Part shown: positions 1 to 8,444 of the stretch, piece by piece
Numbering within the stretch: position 1 is the stretch's first letter
Layout of the letters: the number at the start of each line of letters is the position of its first letter
NCBI GenBank assembly: GCA_004298465.1
Contig: SCRT01000020.1
Location: 62,001-126,000 of the forward strand
Direction of reading: 5' to 3'
DNA: 64,000 nt
Origin: Nevskiaceae bacterium
Lineage (GTDB): Bacteria > Pseudomonadota > Gammaproteobacteria > Nevskiales > Nevskiaceae
Notes under the pieces: model-generated
Databases searched by the model: none
The model's input: the letters and a program-made list of their open reading frames with translations, nothing else
Told to the model about the DNA's origin: nothing
Made by a program: the position numbers and the translations under genes

Positions 1-1363
1 TCAGCGACAGCGTCGTTCCGCACACCGTCGCCATGGAGGACGAACCGTTGGATTCCGTGATTTCCGACACCACGCGCACGACGTAGGGGAATTCCTTTTC
101 CAAGTCCGGCATCACACCGAGCAACGCGCGCTTGGCGAGACGGCCGTGGCCGATCTCGCGACGCTTTGGGCTACCGACACGGCCAGTTTCGCCCACGGAA
201 TACGGCGGGAAGTTGTAGTGCAGCAGGAACGGGTCACGCCAATCCTTGTCCATGCCGTCGATGAGCTGGGCGTCCTTGCCGGTGCCCAGCGTGGTGGTGA
301 CCACCGCCTGCGTCTCGCCGCGCGTGAACAGCGCGGAACCGTGCGTGCGCGGCAACACGCCCACGCCGATCGACAGCTTGCGGACCGTGTGCAGGTCACG
401 CCCGTCGATGCGCGGCTGGCCGGACAGAATGCGACCCCGCACGACGCGGCTTTCCAGGGCGTGGAACGCACGGGTCACGTCGCCCGCAGTCCATTCCGAC
501 GCGTCGCCGGCAGTCAGCTGGGCAACGAGCTCCGCGCGCAATGCGTCGATGCCGTCATGACGCACCTGCTTGTCGGCGATGGTATAGAGCTTCTCCAGAT
601 CCGGGCGCCGGGCATCCAGTGCGGCAACGAGCGCATCGTCGGCCTTGGCGGGCTTCCAGTCCCATTTCGGCTTGCCGGCTTCGGCCACCAGCGCATCGAT
701 GGCGTCGATCGCGACCTGCATCTGCTCGTGGCCGAACAGCACCGCACCGAGCATGACATCTTCGGAAAGCTGCTTGGCTTCGGACTCGACCATCAGCACC
801 GCCTTGTGGGTGCCGGCAACGACGAGGTTCAATTCAGTCTTCTGGAGCTGCTCGTCGGTCGGATTCAGGACATACTGCCCGCCGCTGTAGCCCACGCGTG
901 CCGCGCCGATCGGCCCGGCAAACGGGACGCCGGACAGCGCCACGGCGGCCGAGGCGCCGATCATGGCGGGAATTTCGGAATCGATCTGCGGGTTCAGCGA
1001 CAGCACCGTTGCCACGATCTGGATTTCGTTGAAGAAACCTTTCGGAAACAACGGGCGCAACGGCCGGTCGATCAGACGGCTGGTCAGCGTTTCCTTTTCC
1101 GTCGGACGGCCTTCGCGGCGGAAGAAACTGCCTGGAATGCGACCACCCGCGTAGGAGCGTTCCTGATAATCGACGGTGAGCGGGAAGAAGTCCACATCCG
1201 CGCGGGGTTCCTTCTTCGCCACGGCGGACACGAGAACCACCGTGCCCTCGACACTGACGATGACCGCGCCGCTCGCCTGGCGCGCGACGGCGCCGGTCTC
1301 CAGCGTGACGGTATGCGCGCCGTAGGTAAATGATTTCTTCGTGGGTTCAACGGGATAGATCAT
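1..1363 (-). CDS. pnp: Polynucleotide phosphorylase, N-terminal 454 residues (cut by window edge)
   Basis: Phosphorolytic 3'-5' exoribonuclease of the RNA degradosome, releasing nucleoside diphosphates. The reading frame opens with ATG at 1363 ([15 protein letters not shown]) and stays open to base 1, so the second RNase PH core is incomplete and the KH and S1 domains lie outside. The first RNase PH domain (about residues 14-145) carries the family stretches [20 protein letters not shown] and [15 protein letters not shown]; the all-alpha linker follows, then the start of RNase PH domain 2 with [16 protein letters not shown]. It lies 179 bp downstream of rpsO in the same orientation, the widespread rpsO-pnp order. 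An upstream terminator sits just after rpsO, so pnp would be reached by read-through or by its own promoter in 1364-1510; I could not define one with confidence. Confidence 0.97.
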   Translation of the reverse strand, partial: MIYPVEPTKKSFTYGAHTVTLETGAVARQASGAVIVSVEGTVVLVSAVAKKEPRADVDFFPLTVDYQERSYAGGRIPGSFFRREGRPTEKETLTSRLIDRPLRPLFPKGFFNEIQIVATVLSLNPQIDSEIPAMIGASAAVALSGVPFAGPIGAARVGYSGGQYVLNPTDEQLQKTELNLVVAGTHKAVLMVESEAKQLSEDVMLGAVLFGHEQMQVAIDAIDALVAEAGKPKWDWKPAKADDALVAALDARRPDLEKLYTIADKQVRHDGIDALRAELVAQLTAGDASEWTAGDVTRAFHALESRVVRGRILSGQPRIDGRDLHTVRKLSIGVGVLPRTHGSALFTRGETQAVVTTTLGTGKDAQLIDGMDKDWRDPFLLHYNFPPYSVGETGRVGSPKRREIGHGRLAKRALLGVMPDLEKEFPYVVRVVSEITESNGSSSMATVCGTTLSL

Positions 1364-1511
1364 GATTCTGCTCGATGGTGGAACGCGTGCACGACACATC
1401 CTGCGAGCCGTTCGCCACTGCAACAATGGCGAGCTGGCCCGCGCCGTTCAGCGCATGAAAAAATATGGATGGCAGTCAAGGCGACCGCACATTCTCGGAA
1501 GGGCAAACGAA

Positions 1512-1532
1512 AACTGCGCCGGTGGCGCAGTT
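1512..1532 (-). terminator. Intrinsic terminator after rpsO
   Basis: A perfect 9-bp stem (AACTGCGCC / GGCGCAGTT) with a 3-nt loop is followed on the minus strand by a T-rich run (TTTTCGTTT). It begins 11 bases past the rpsO stop codon. It probably attenuates rather than fully blocks transcription into pnp, as in other rpsO-pnp operons (inference). Confidence 0.8.
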
Positions 1533-1542
1533 CAAGTCGCGC

Positions 1543-1812
1543 CTAGCGGCGCAATCCCAGATTGGCGATGAGCTGCGTGTAGCGCCCTTCGTCCTTCCGT
1601 TTGAGGTAGTCGAGCAATTTGCGACGCTGGTTGACCATCTTCAGCAGACCTCGACGTGAATGGTTGTCCTTCACGTTCGCGCTGAAATGACCGCCCAGCC
1701 CGTTGATGCGCTCCGACAGCAGCGCAACCTGGACTTCCGGCGACGCTGTGTCTCCCTTGCTGCGGGCATATTTCTCGATGACCGCACGCTTCTGCTCTAC
1801 AGACAACGGCAT
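1543..1812 (-). CDS. rpsO: 30S ribosomal protein S15
   Basis: Primary 16S rRNA-binding protein of the small-subunit platform. The 89-residue product has the usual length and the hallmark sequences [32 protein letters not shown] and [12 protein letters not shown]. It is transcribed toward pnp. In enterobacteria S15 represses its own translation through a leader pseudoknot; I did not try to prove such a fold here. Confidence 0.99.
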   Translation of the reverse strand: MPLSVEQKRAVIEKYARSKGDTASPEVQVALLSERINGLGGHFSANVKDNHSRRGLLKMVNQRRKLLDYLKRKDEGRYTQLIANLGLRR

Positions 1813-1856
1813 TTGACCTGACTCCGCGACTATCTTTCGACGTTAGTAAAGTCGTT

Positions 1857-1886
1857 ATTGTACGCATGCGATCGAATGCACAGCAA
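1857..1886 (-). promoter_or_regulatory. Possible rpsO promoter
   Basis: On the minus strand a TACAAT box (1857-1862) lies about 45 bp before the rpsO ATG, with a weak TTGCTG -35-like hexamer (1881-1886) 18 bp upstream. It stands in the short gap between holA and rpsO. Only the -10 match is convincing. Confidence 0.35.
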
Positions 1887-1928
1887 CATTCGCACCGAGA
1901 GGCGGCAGCGGCGGGCCGGCTGCAAGCG

Positions 1929-2966
1929 TTACAGCCGCTCCTGGGCAGCCGCCAGCTGTGTGCGCACGACTGCTCCAGCCATTCCGGCGATTCCCAGCGC
2001 CAGCGCCTGCAGCTCGCGCCAGCCTTCTTCGGCACCGCCGCTCTTGGCGAGCACGTCGATCTCCGTCAGCCGCCGCAACCAGCCAAGCACCTGACGGCCG
2101 CGCACGCGCGCCAAGGCACTGCGGAACACGGCCTGGCGCATAGCGAAAACCCTGGCATCCCGGAACGATTCCGAATCCGCGCCCCGCCGTGCAAGCTGCT
2201 CGAGTTGCTGCAGGCTGGACGCCAGCGCCGGCGTGATGGCAGGTAGCGCAACGCCGGTTTGCTGCAAGTTGCGCAGCCCGCGTGTCGCCGCCAGGCGATC
2301 GCCAGCCAGCAGCCGGTCGATCCAGTCGAACACTCCGAAATGCGCGCTGTCCGCGACGCTGGCGCGCACTGCGGCCTCGTCAACAGGCTGTACGCCGTAC
2401 AACAGCGAAAGTTTCGCGATCTCCTGATCCGCCGCCAGCAAGTTGCCCTCAGTCTGGCGCCCCAGCAGTGCCATGGCATCCGCGTTCAGGTGCAGCCCCG
2501 CACTGCGCACGCGTGTCGCCAGCCAGGCAGGGAAGGCGTCGGCGCGCACTGGCCACGCGTAACAGGCCACGCCGTGGCGTTCAAAGCTTGCATACCAGGC
2601 GCTGCGCCGCGCGGGAGCATCCAGCCGCTGCGCCAAGGCTACCAGCAACACACCCTCCGGAACCGCTGTCGCCAGCTCTTTCAGCACGCGGCCACCGCCG
2701 ACGCCGGGGCTCGCTTCGAGCTGAACTTCGACGATCCTGCGGGTGGAAAACAACGAGCCGGTCGCGCAGGCATCGATCAGCTGGTTCCAGTCGAAGTCGC
2801 GCCCGGCGTTGAAAGTCTCCCGTTCGTCATAACCGGCTTTCGTGGCTGTGGTCCGCAGCACATCCACGCATTCACGGATCAACAGCGGCTCTTCCCCTGC
2901 AATCAGGCAGCATGATGGAAGATTGCGGTGCACGGCGGCGGAAAACTTTTCGGGCGTCAGTTGCAT
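1929..2966 (-). CDS. holA: DNA polymerase III delta subunit
   Basis: Clamp-loader subunit that opens the beta sliding clamp. The 345-residue product starts MQLTPEKFSAAVHRN and contains the typical N-terminal segment LIAGEEPLLIRECVDVLR, the RRIVEVQLE strand and the helical stretch LGRQTEGNLLAADQEIAKLSL. The frame is open 39 codons further upstream, but that extension lies inside the hydrolase gene and does not look like HolA, so the ATG at 2966 is chosen. It overlaps the end of the hydrolase gene by 10 bp, which suggests translational coupling. The usual partner lptE is not next to it. Confidence 0.93.
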   Translation of the reverse strand: MQLTPEKFSAAVHRNLPSCCLIAGEEPLLIRECVDVLRTTATKAGYDERETFNAGRDFDWNQLIDACATGSLFSTRRIVEVQLEASPGVGGGRVLKELATAVPEGVLLVALAQRLDAPARRSAWYASFERHGVACYAWPVRADAFPAWLATRVRSAGLHLNADAMALLGRQTEGNLLAADQEIAKLSLLYGVQPVDEAAVRASVADSAHFGVFDWIDRLLAGDRLAATRGLRNLQQTGVALPAITPALASSLQQLEQLARRGADSESFRDARVFAMRQAVFRSALARVRGRQVLGWLRRLTEIDVLAKSGGAEEGWRELQALALGIAGMAGAVVRTQLAAAQERL

Positions 2967-3850
2967 GCAGGCACCGGCTCCAGCAGGAAGTTTGTCACGG
3001 CATCGGCACTGCGCTGCGGGGTTTCGATGTGCATCATGTGGCCCACACCCGCCAGCGTCACCACCTGGCGCTGGGCGAAACAAGCTTGCCGCCGCTCCAG
3101 TTCAGCCGCTCCGATCCAGGTTCGCAGCGGCGACTCGCCGGCCAGCAGGATCAGCGTCGGCGCCGTGACCTGGCGCCAGATGTTTTCCGCTTCGCCGGAA
3201 CGGTAGAGCAGCGGACTATCCATGCGGTGTCGGGCGTCGGCAAGCAGGCGTACGCGCCCGGAAGCATCCCGAACGCCCCAACTACGCGCCAACAAGCCGG
3301 CCTGCTCGTCATCCAGCCGCGGATGGTGCCGTTGAATCCGCGCCGCCAGCGCCACAAAGTCGGGAAAGTCGCCGTTGATCGGAGGCTTGCTCAGCGCTTG
3401 CAGCCAGTCGGCATAGCGTCGTGGTGCGTCGGCGACAGGCATGTCCGGCACACCCAGCCCGTCCATGACCACGAGGCGGCGCACGCGTTGCGGTTGCAGC
3501 CCGGCATAGAGGCTGGCCACCTGCGCGCCCATGCTGTGGCCGACGATGGAGAAAGCTTCCATGCCGCCCCAGTGCGCGGCAATGGCCGCCAGATCGGCAA
3601 CGTAATCGGGAAACCAGTAATCCTGCGGCGCCGGCTGGCTGTAGCCGAAACCGCGCTGGTCGGGAATGATGACGCACAGGTTGCCGCCCGCCTGTTCCCG
3701 CAGCGCTTGCGCAAACGGCACAAAGCTGGCCGAAGCATCGAGCCAGCCGTGCAGGATGAACACGCGCGGTGCCACCAGCGAGCCCAGTACACGGACGTGC
3801 AGGCGCACGCCGCGCACGCGCAGGTAGTGCGAAACGCCGTTTGGGCGCAT
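2957..3850 (-). CDS. Alpha/beta hydrolase fold protein
   Basis: A 297-residue serine-hydrolase-fold protein. Seen: oxyanion motif FILHGWLDAS, IIPDQRGFGYS after it, the nucleophile elbow VGHSMGAQVAS (Ser in GHSMG), and a C-terminal VGHMMHIE holding the candidate catalytic His. No signal peptide. The start at 3850 is favoured because an AGGGGAG Shine-Dalgarno lies 8-9 bases upstream; in-frame ATGs at 3871 and 4000 lack this. The gene is wedged between a thioesterase and holA. Substrate cannot be told; esterase, epoxide hydrolase-like or lipase activity are all possible. Confidence 0.85.
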   Translation of the reverse strand: MRPNGVSHYLRVRGVRLHVRVLGSLVAPRVFILHGWLDASASFVPFAQALREQAGGNLCVIIPDQRGFGYSQPAPQDYWFPDYVADLAAIAAHWGGMEAFSIVGHSMGAQVASLYAGLQPQRVRRLVVMDGLGVPDMPVADAPRRYADWLQALSKPPINGDFPDFVALAARIQRHHPRLDDEQAGLLARSWGVRDASGRVRLLADARHRMDSPLLYRSGEAENIWRQVTAPTLILLAGESPLRTWIGAAELERRQACFAQRQVVTLAGVGHMMHIETPQRSADAVTNFLLEPVPACN

Positions 3851-3923
3851 GGCACCGGGCTCCCCTATCATCTTGCCGCCCCGCATCCGCACGTCGGGAT
3901 GGCGTGTTCCACCGCGACCACCA

Positions 3924-4394
3924 TCAAGCGCCTTCCGGGGACGCTCCACGGTCCGCCGCCGCAACTGCACCTTCCCGTTCCGCGATGTAGGCCCGGGCAC
4001 GGTCCGGGATCGGCACGGCCTTCTGCGCCGCGTAGTCGAACCACACCATGACCGCGCGCAGGTTCGCTACCGCACGCTCGCCTTCAAATACCGTCTGTTC
4101 CATCGTCAGGCTGCTGCGGCCGACATGCGTCACGCGCGTACCCACCACAATGTCGGCCGGATAGCGCAACTGCTGCAGGAAGTCGCAGGAAATGCTGGCC
4201 AGGATCATGCCCAGCCCGAGATTCCGCGAACCTGGCTCTTCGCCCATCAACGGCTCGAAGTACGCGAGGCGCGCAGCCTCGGCGTACGTCATGTAGCGGG
4301 CATTGTTGACGTGCCCCAGCGAATCCATGTCGTCCCAGCGTACCGCCAGGCGCAGCGCCCAACGATAGTCCCCGCGGCGTGGTGCCAAAACCAT
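3924..4394 (-). CDS. Hotdog-fold acyl-CoA thioesterase (4HBT family)
   Basis: A 156-residue single-hotdog protein that probably hydrolyses acyl-CoA thioesters in the cytoplasm. The N-terminal signature VRWDDMDSLGHVNNARYMTY is the 4HBT/YbgC-FadM pattern, with the Asp that activates water and the HVNN turn on the central helix. The C-terminal half, VGTRVTHVGRSSLTMEQTV and RAVMVWFDY, supplies the beta-sheet. The chain-length preference is unknown. It lies downstream of pyrD on the same strand. Confidence 0.87.
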   Translation of the reverse strand: MVLAPRRGDYRWALRLAVRWDDMDSLGHVNNARYMTYAEAARLAYFEPLMGEEPGSRNLGLGMILASISCDFLQQLRYPADIVVGTRVTHVGRSSLTMEQTVFEGERAVANLRAVMVWFDYAAQKAVPIPDRARAYIAEREGAVAAADRGASPEGA

Positions 4395-4466
4395 GACGTC
4401 GTGCTCTCCTTCCCGCTCTCTGGATAGAATCTGGTGCGCCGTCCGGAATGCGTCTTGACGCGGACT

Positions 4467-5483
4467 TTACACCCGCAGCGCCTGCGCGCATTCCCCCACC
4501 AGCGCCGGCCCGCGATAGATGAAGCCGGTATACAGCTGAATGAGATCGGCGCCAGCAGCCCGGCGCTGCCGCGCGGCGGCGGCACTGTCGATTCCCCCCA
4601 CGCCGATCAGCGGGAAATCCGCCCCCAGCGCGTTTCGCAACGCAGCCACAGCATCATCCGCCCGCGCGCACAGCGGGCGCCCGGACAGGCCGCCGACCTC
4701 GGCTGCCAGCACTGCGTCTTTCAGGCCCGCGCGCGCAACCGTGGTGTTCGTGGCGATCACGCCGTCACAGCCGGCTTCACGCGCAGCCAGAGCAGCGGCT
4801 ACCAATTCCTCCAGCGGCAGGTCCGGCGAAAATTTCACCAGCAGCGGCGGGCGCCGTCCATGTACGTCGTCCAACCGTGCCCGTGCTGTGCGCAGCGCAT
4901 CGAGCAACGCCCGCAACGACTCGCCGTGCTGCAGGGTGCGCAGGTTCTTCGTGTTCGGCGAGGAGATGTTGACGACGATGTAGTCGGCCACCGGGTGGAT
5001 TTGCTCAAGGCACAGCAGGTAGTCGTCCGCCGCGCGCTCGATCGGTGTATCGCGGTTCTTGCCGATGTTGATGCCCAGCACGCAGCGGTGCGGCGTGGCC
5101 CGCACGCGCGATACCAGCGCCGCCACCCCGCCGTTGTTGAAACCCATGCGATTGATGAGGGCGCCGTCCTGCACGAGGCGGAACATGCGCGGCTTCGGGT
5201 TGCCGGGCTGCGGCCGGGGCGTGACCGTCCCGACTTCGATGAAGCCGAAGCCCAGGCGGTCGAAAGCCAAGATGGCGCGGCCATCCTTGTCCAGCCCGGC
5301 GGCCAACCCCACACGGTTGCGGAAGCGCAACCCCATCAGCTCCACCGGTGCGCCGTCCACGACCGGGGCAAAAGGCGCTGTCGCCAGGCGCGGGAAACGC
5401 GCCAGTAGCGCCAGTGTCAGGTCATGCGAACGCTCCGCATCCAGCTGGAACAGCGCCGCCCGCGCAAGGTCGTAGACGGTCAT
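4467..5483 (-). CDS. pyrD: Dihydroorotate dehydrogenase, class 2 (quinone-linked)
   Basis: Fourth step of pyrimidine synthesis: dihydroorotate to orotate with electrons passed to ubiquinone at the inner membrane. The 338-residue product begins MTVYDLARAALFQLD, the N-terminal helices typical of class 2 enzymes. Seen further on: NRVGLAAGLDKDG, EVGTVTPRPQPGNPKPR, NRMGFNNGG, the catalytic-serine segment NISSPNTKNLR, VKFSPDL and ATNTT, ending with the FMN phosphate site LIGVGGI and LIQLYTGFIYRGP. The ATG at 5483 overlaps the stop of the upstream kinase gene by 4 bp (ATGA), so the longer open frame upstream is discarded. Confidence 0.97.
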   Translation of the reverse strand: MTVYDLARAALFQLDAERSHDLTLALLARFPRLATAPFAPVVDGAPVELMGLRFRNRVGLAAGLDKDGRAILAFDRLGFGFIEVGTVTPRPQPGNPKPRMFRLVQDGALINRMGFNNGGVAALVSRVRATPHRCVLGINIGKNRDTPIERAADDYLLCLEQIHPVADYIVVNISSPNTKNLRTLQHGESLRALLDALRTARARLDDVHGRRPPLLVKFSPDLPLEELVAAALAAREAGCDGVIATNTTVARAGLKDAVLAAEVGGLSGRPLCARADDAVAALRNALGADFPLIGVGGIDSAAAARQRRAAGADLIQLYTGFIYRGPALVGECAQALRV

Positions 5484-7528
5484 GCCGACTGCCCGTGGCG
5501 GAATACCGTCAGCGACGGCGCAGCGACCGCAGGCAGCAACGGCGGCGCATGCGGGATGACCCGGCCAGCCGGCAGCACCTCGGTTCTGGAGGTGGAAAGT
5601 TGCGTGCCATGCCGCGTGCGCCACGCATCGCCTTCACTGAGCAGCAGTTCCCAGGCAAGCGCAAACGGCGCCGCCGCCGTGGCCAGGCCGAGATCGCGCA
5701 GCATGCCGCGTCGCCGGCCTTGCGGATACAACGTGCCGAAACTACCGACAATCGCGGCGATCGCGCGCGACAGGTGCAGGTAGTCGCGCCGCACCACCAG
5801 CCCCGCCGCCTGGGTGCCGGAAACGATCTGCAGGATCGCGTGCAACCGGCGCAGCAGTGCGGTGTATCCCTGGTCGCGCAGCTCGCGGTAAAGCGTGAAG
5901 GTCGAGACGCGCGACACGCCCTTGCTGGTGAGGATTTCCTCCATCGCGGCCACGACTTCGGCGCGCCGCGCGCGGTTTTCCTCCGGCCGCGTGCTGATTT
6001 CGATCAGCGCATCCGCGAGCTGTTCGCCGTCGGCCAGCACGGCACCCACGAGATATTCGCGCATGGCCGCCCACTTGCCGGCCAGCGGCACGACATTGCC
6101 CCAGTCGATGAGGTAGAGCCGGGCGTCGGCGTCCAACATGATGTTGCCGGGATGCAGATCACCGTGCAGCTCGCCGTAGATCAGTGCCTGCTGCAGCACG
6201 GTATGGAGAAGGCGCCGCGCAACACGTGCCTGCAAGCGACGCACACGCCAGCGCGGCGTCTTGTCGAGCACGCGCGCCAGGCTCGTGGTAGCGGCCAGAT
6301 ATTCCATTTCCAGCACGCGTGGCGTACTCGTGAAGATGACGGGCACGTGCCATGCGCCGCGCGTGCGGCTGCGCGCAGCGAAACGCTGCTGGTTGTGCGC
6401 TTCCACATCGAAATCGAGCTCTTCCATGAAGCCGGCGACAAATTCGTCGACCTGTTCCTGCAAGGCGCGCAGGAACGGCGCGAGCTTGGAATGCGGCGCC
6501 CAGTACTGCGTGGACAGCAGCGCCAAACCGATCACCAGCTTGCCAATGACGAATTCGCGATCCAGATTGTGGCGCCCGACCTTGATGACGACCGGGCGCA
6601 GGACCTCGACACCATTCTCCAGAAACGGCTTCTTCGCCACGTAGATCGACCCGATGGAGCCGGAACGCAGGGGTTGGTCGGCGTCGAAGTCCATGTACAG
6701 CTTGTCGGGCGTGGTACCGCGGCATTCCACGAACGCCTGGTTCACTTCTTCCGGACTCATCGGCGGCACATCTTCCTGGAATGCTGCGAGCTCGCGGGCG
6801 ATCTCGCCCGGCAGGAAATCTGCATTTGCGGCTGCAACTTGCGCCATCTTTATGAAGAATGGCCCGAACTCGCGCACCATCTGCGCCACGATCTGCGCCT
6901 GGGCGTGGAAATCCTTCGGGTCCGCCTGGAAGAACGGCTTGACGTAGCGCAGGGCGCGCAACTGGCGCCGCACGATCGCCACGTCGCCGCGCACCTGCGC
7001 AGCGCGGCGCAACAGCTCCGACATCTGCCACTGGTTGAAGCGTCGACCGACCTTGAGCAGGTTGACGACCTCGACCAGCAACGACTCGTAGCTCTTCAGC
7101 ACCAGCCGCACCATGTCGAGCGTCACCACGCCCATGCCTTTCAGGTCGGGGCTCGAAAACAGCTCGTTGAAGAACTTCCAGAACTCGTCGACGATCGCCT
7201 GCGGCACCTGCACCGGGCTGCGAGCGACCAGCTGGTCGACCACGAAGTGGATCAGGTCTTCAGTGGACTGCTCATCCGGAATCAGATGCCGCCGGCGCAG
7301 CATCCGTGTGAAACGATCGGTCTGGAGGATGAAGGGATGCCGGTAGAGCCCGGCAAACGCGCGGTCGATCGCCTCGGACAATTCGTCCTGTGTCACATCG
7401 CGCTCTGCAGCTAGCAGCCGCAGCAGTGGGCCGAAACCGCGCACGGCGCGCGTCGTCGAGATGCCGAGGGTTCCCAGCTCGCGCAGGAACCCCTTCTTCT
7501 CCGGCTTCGCGACGGCGGTTTTCTTCAT
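5480..7528 (-). CDS. ABC1/UbiB-family atypical kinase-like protein with altered signature motifs
   Basis: A 682-residue member of the UbiB/ADCK/COQ8 family, whose members support ubiquinone synthesis or other lipid processes as ATPases. Seen: an N-terminal extension of about 200 residues, FGPFFIKMAQ (227-230 in the place of KxGQ), PLRSGSIGSIYVAKK (about 287-300) where relatives have an Ala-rich loop, the lysine strand VVIKV (313-317), EELDFDVEAHN (369-379), HGDLHPGN (455-462) and LIDWGN (DWG for DFG, 475-477). Catalytic-loop and metal residues are kept, but KxGQ reads KMAQ and the Ala-rich loop reads SGSIGS. It lies between ribA and pyrD with 4-bp overlaps on both sides. Whether it acts in ubiquinone synthesis is not shown by context. 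Confidence 0.85.
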   Translation of the reverse strand: MKKTAVAKPEKKGFLRELGTLGISTTRAVRGFGPLLRLLAAERDVTQDELSEAIDRAFAGLYRHPFILQTDRFTRMLRRRHLIPDEQSTEDLIHFVVDQLVARSPVQVPQAIVDEFWKFFNELFSSPDLKGMGVVTLDMVRLVLKSYESLLVEVVNLLKVGRRFNQWQMSELLRRAAQVRGDVAIVRRQLRALRYVKPFFQADPKDFHAQAQIVAQMVREFGPFFIKMAQVAAANADFLPGEIARELAAFQEDVPPMSPEEVNQAFVECRGTTPDKLYMDFDADQPLRSGSIGSIYVAKKPFLENGVEVLRPVVIKVGRHNLDREFVIGKLVIGLALLSTQYWAPHSKLAPFLRALQEQVDEFVAGFMEELDFDVEAHNQQRFAARSRTRGAWHVPVIFTSTPRVLEMEYLAATTSLARVLDKTPRWRVRRLQARVARRLLHTVLQQALIYGELHGDLHPGNIMLDADARLYLIDWGNVVPLAGKWAAMREYLVGAVLADGEQLADALIEISTRPEENRARRAEVVAAMEEILTSKGVSRVSTFTLYRELRDQGYTALLRRLHAILQIVSGTQAAGLVVRRDYLHLSRAIAAIVGSFGTLYPQGRRRGMLRDLGLATAAAPFALAWELLLSEGDAWRTRHGTQLSTSRTEVLPAGRVIPHAPPLLPAVAAPSLTVFRHGQSA

Positions 7529-8163
7529 TCAGGCTTCAGATCGATCAGGTGGCCGAGGCGCGTCGCCTTGGTCGCCAGATAGCGGCGATTGTGCGGATTG
7601 CGGCCCACCACCAGCGGAATGCGCTCCACGATCTCGATGCCCGCCTGCGTCAGCGCCTTTACCTTGCGCGGATTGTTCGTCATGAGCCGTAGGCGATGGA
7701 TGCCGAGGTCCTCGAGGATCGCCACGGCCGGCAGATAGTCGCGCCCGTCGTCCGGAAAACCAAGGTGACGGTTCGCGTCCACCGTGTCATCGCCCTGATC
7801 CTGCAGCGCATAGGCGCGAATCTTGTTCAGCAGGCCGATGCCTCGCCCTTCCTGCCGCAGGTAGACGATGGCACCCCGCCCCGCCTCACCGACGCGGCGC
7901 ATCGACTCGTGCAGCTGCGGCCCGCAGTCGCAGCGCTGCGAAAACAGCGCGTCGCCCGTCAGGCACTCGGAATGCACGCGCACCAGCGGCGGTTCATCCG
8001 TGACGGCATCCAGCCCCAGGAACAGCGCGATGTGTTCCTTGCCGTTGCGGGCGCGGTAGGCGCGCAACCTGAACGCCGCAAATTCCGTCGGCAGGCTCGC
8101 TTCCGCAACACGCTCGACACACGGCGCAGCGGTTGCATCATTTGTCGATTCCGCCCCGTTCAC
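7525..8163 (-). CDS. ribA: GTP cyclohydrolase II
   Basis: First step of riboflavin synthesis: GTP to 2,5-diamino-6-ribosylamino-4-pyrimidinone 5'-phosphate, formate and pyrophosphate. Seen: zinc-binding HSECLTGDALFSQRCDCG, the GTP-site segment VYLRQEGRGIGLLNKIRAY, and LMTNNPRKVKAL. No fused RibB domain is present. I prefer the GTG at 8163 (212 residues, with GGGAG seven bases upstream), which gives the family length; an ATG at 8277 would add 38 residues unlike RibA. Overlaps the next gene by ATGA. The other rib genes are not in the window. Confidence 0.93.
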   Translation of the reverse strand: MNGAESTNDATAAPCVERVAEASLPTEFAAFRLRAYRARNGKEHIALFLGLDAVTDEPPLVRVHSECLTGDALFSQRCDCGPQLHESMRRVGEAGRGAIVYLRQEGRGIGLLNKIRAYALQDQGDDTVDANRHLGFPDDGRDYLPAVAILEDLGIHRLRLMTNNPRKVKALTQAGIEIVERIPLVVGRNPHNRRYLATKATRLGHLIDLKPE

Positions 8164-8444
8164 TGGCCCACTCCCATGATTCCTGGCCGAGGGCCACACA
8201 TCCGCCCCGCCATCCCGCTTGACCTGTTCAACGCCAACACCCATGCCTCCTGCAGCGATCGCATTGCATCCGCGCATTATCGCAGGCCGGCAAGGTCCGG
8301 AATACCCGCGCCCCCTGAGTCGAAAAACGCCCGCAAGCTGTCATACACTACGCGCACAAGTTTCATTCAAAAGACGCGTTCATCATCGCTCGCGGGATCC
8401 GGGGCGATACCTGAATGCACAACATACGAAACAGGGAGAAGCTG

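Noticed and set aside
112-1350. Open frames of 80-395 codons overlapping pnp on both strands, including a long plus-strand frame at 146-1333
   Set aside because: They are shadows of pnp; the minus-strand frame gives an unmistakable PNPase and the others have no family features. The same applies to most long frames opposite high-GC genes throughout the window, such as 2912-4051, 5348-7414, 17937-19460 and 28375-29763.
8164-8277. ATG at 8277 as the ribA start
   Set aside because: It adds 38 residues without resemblance to GTP cyclohydrolase II, while GTG at 8163 has a GGGAG site and gives the normal length.
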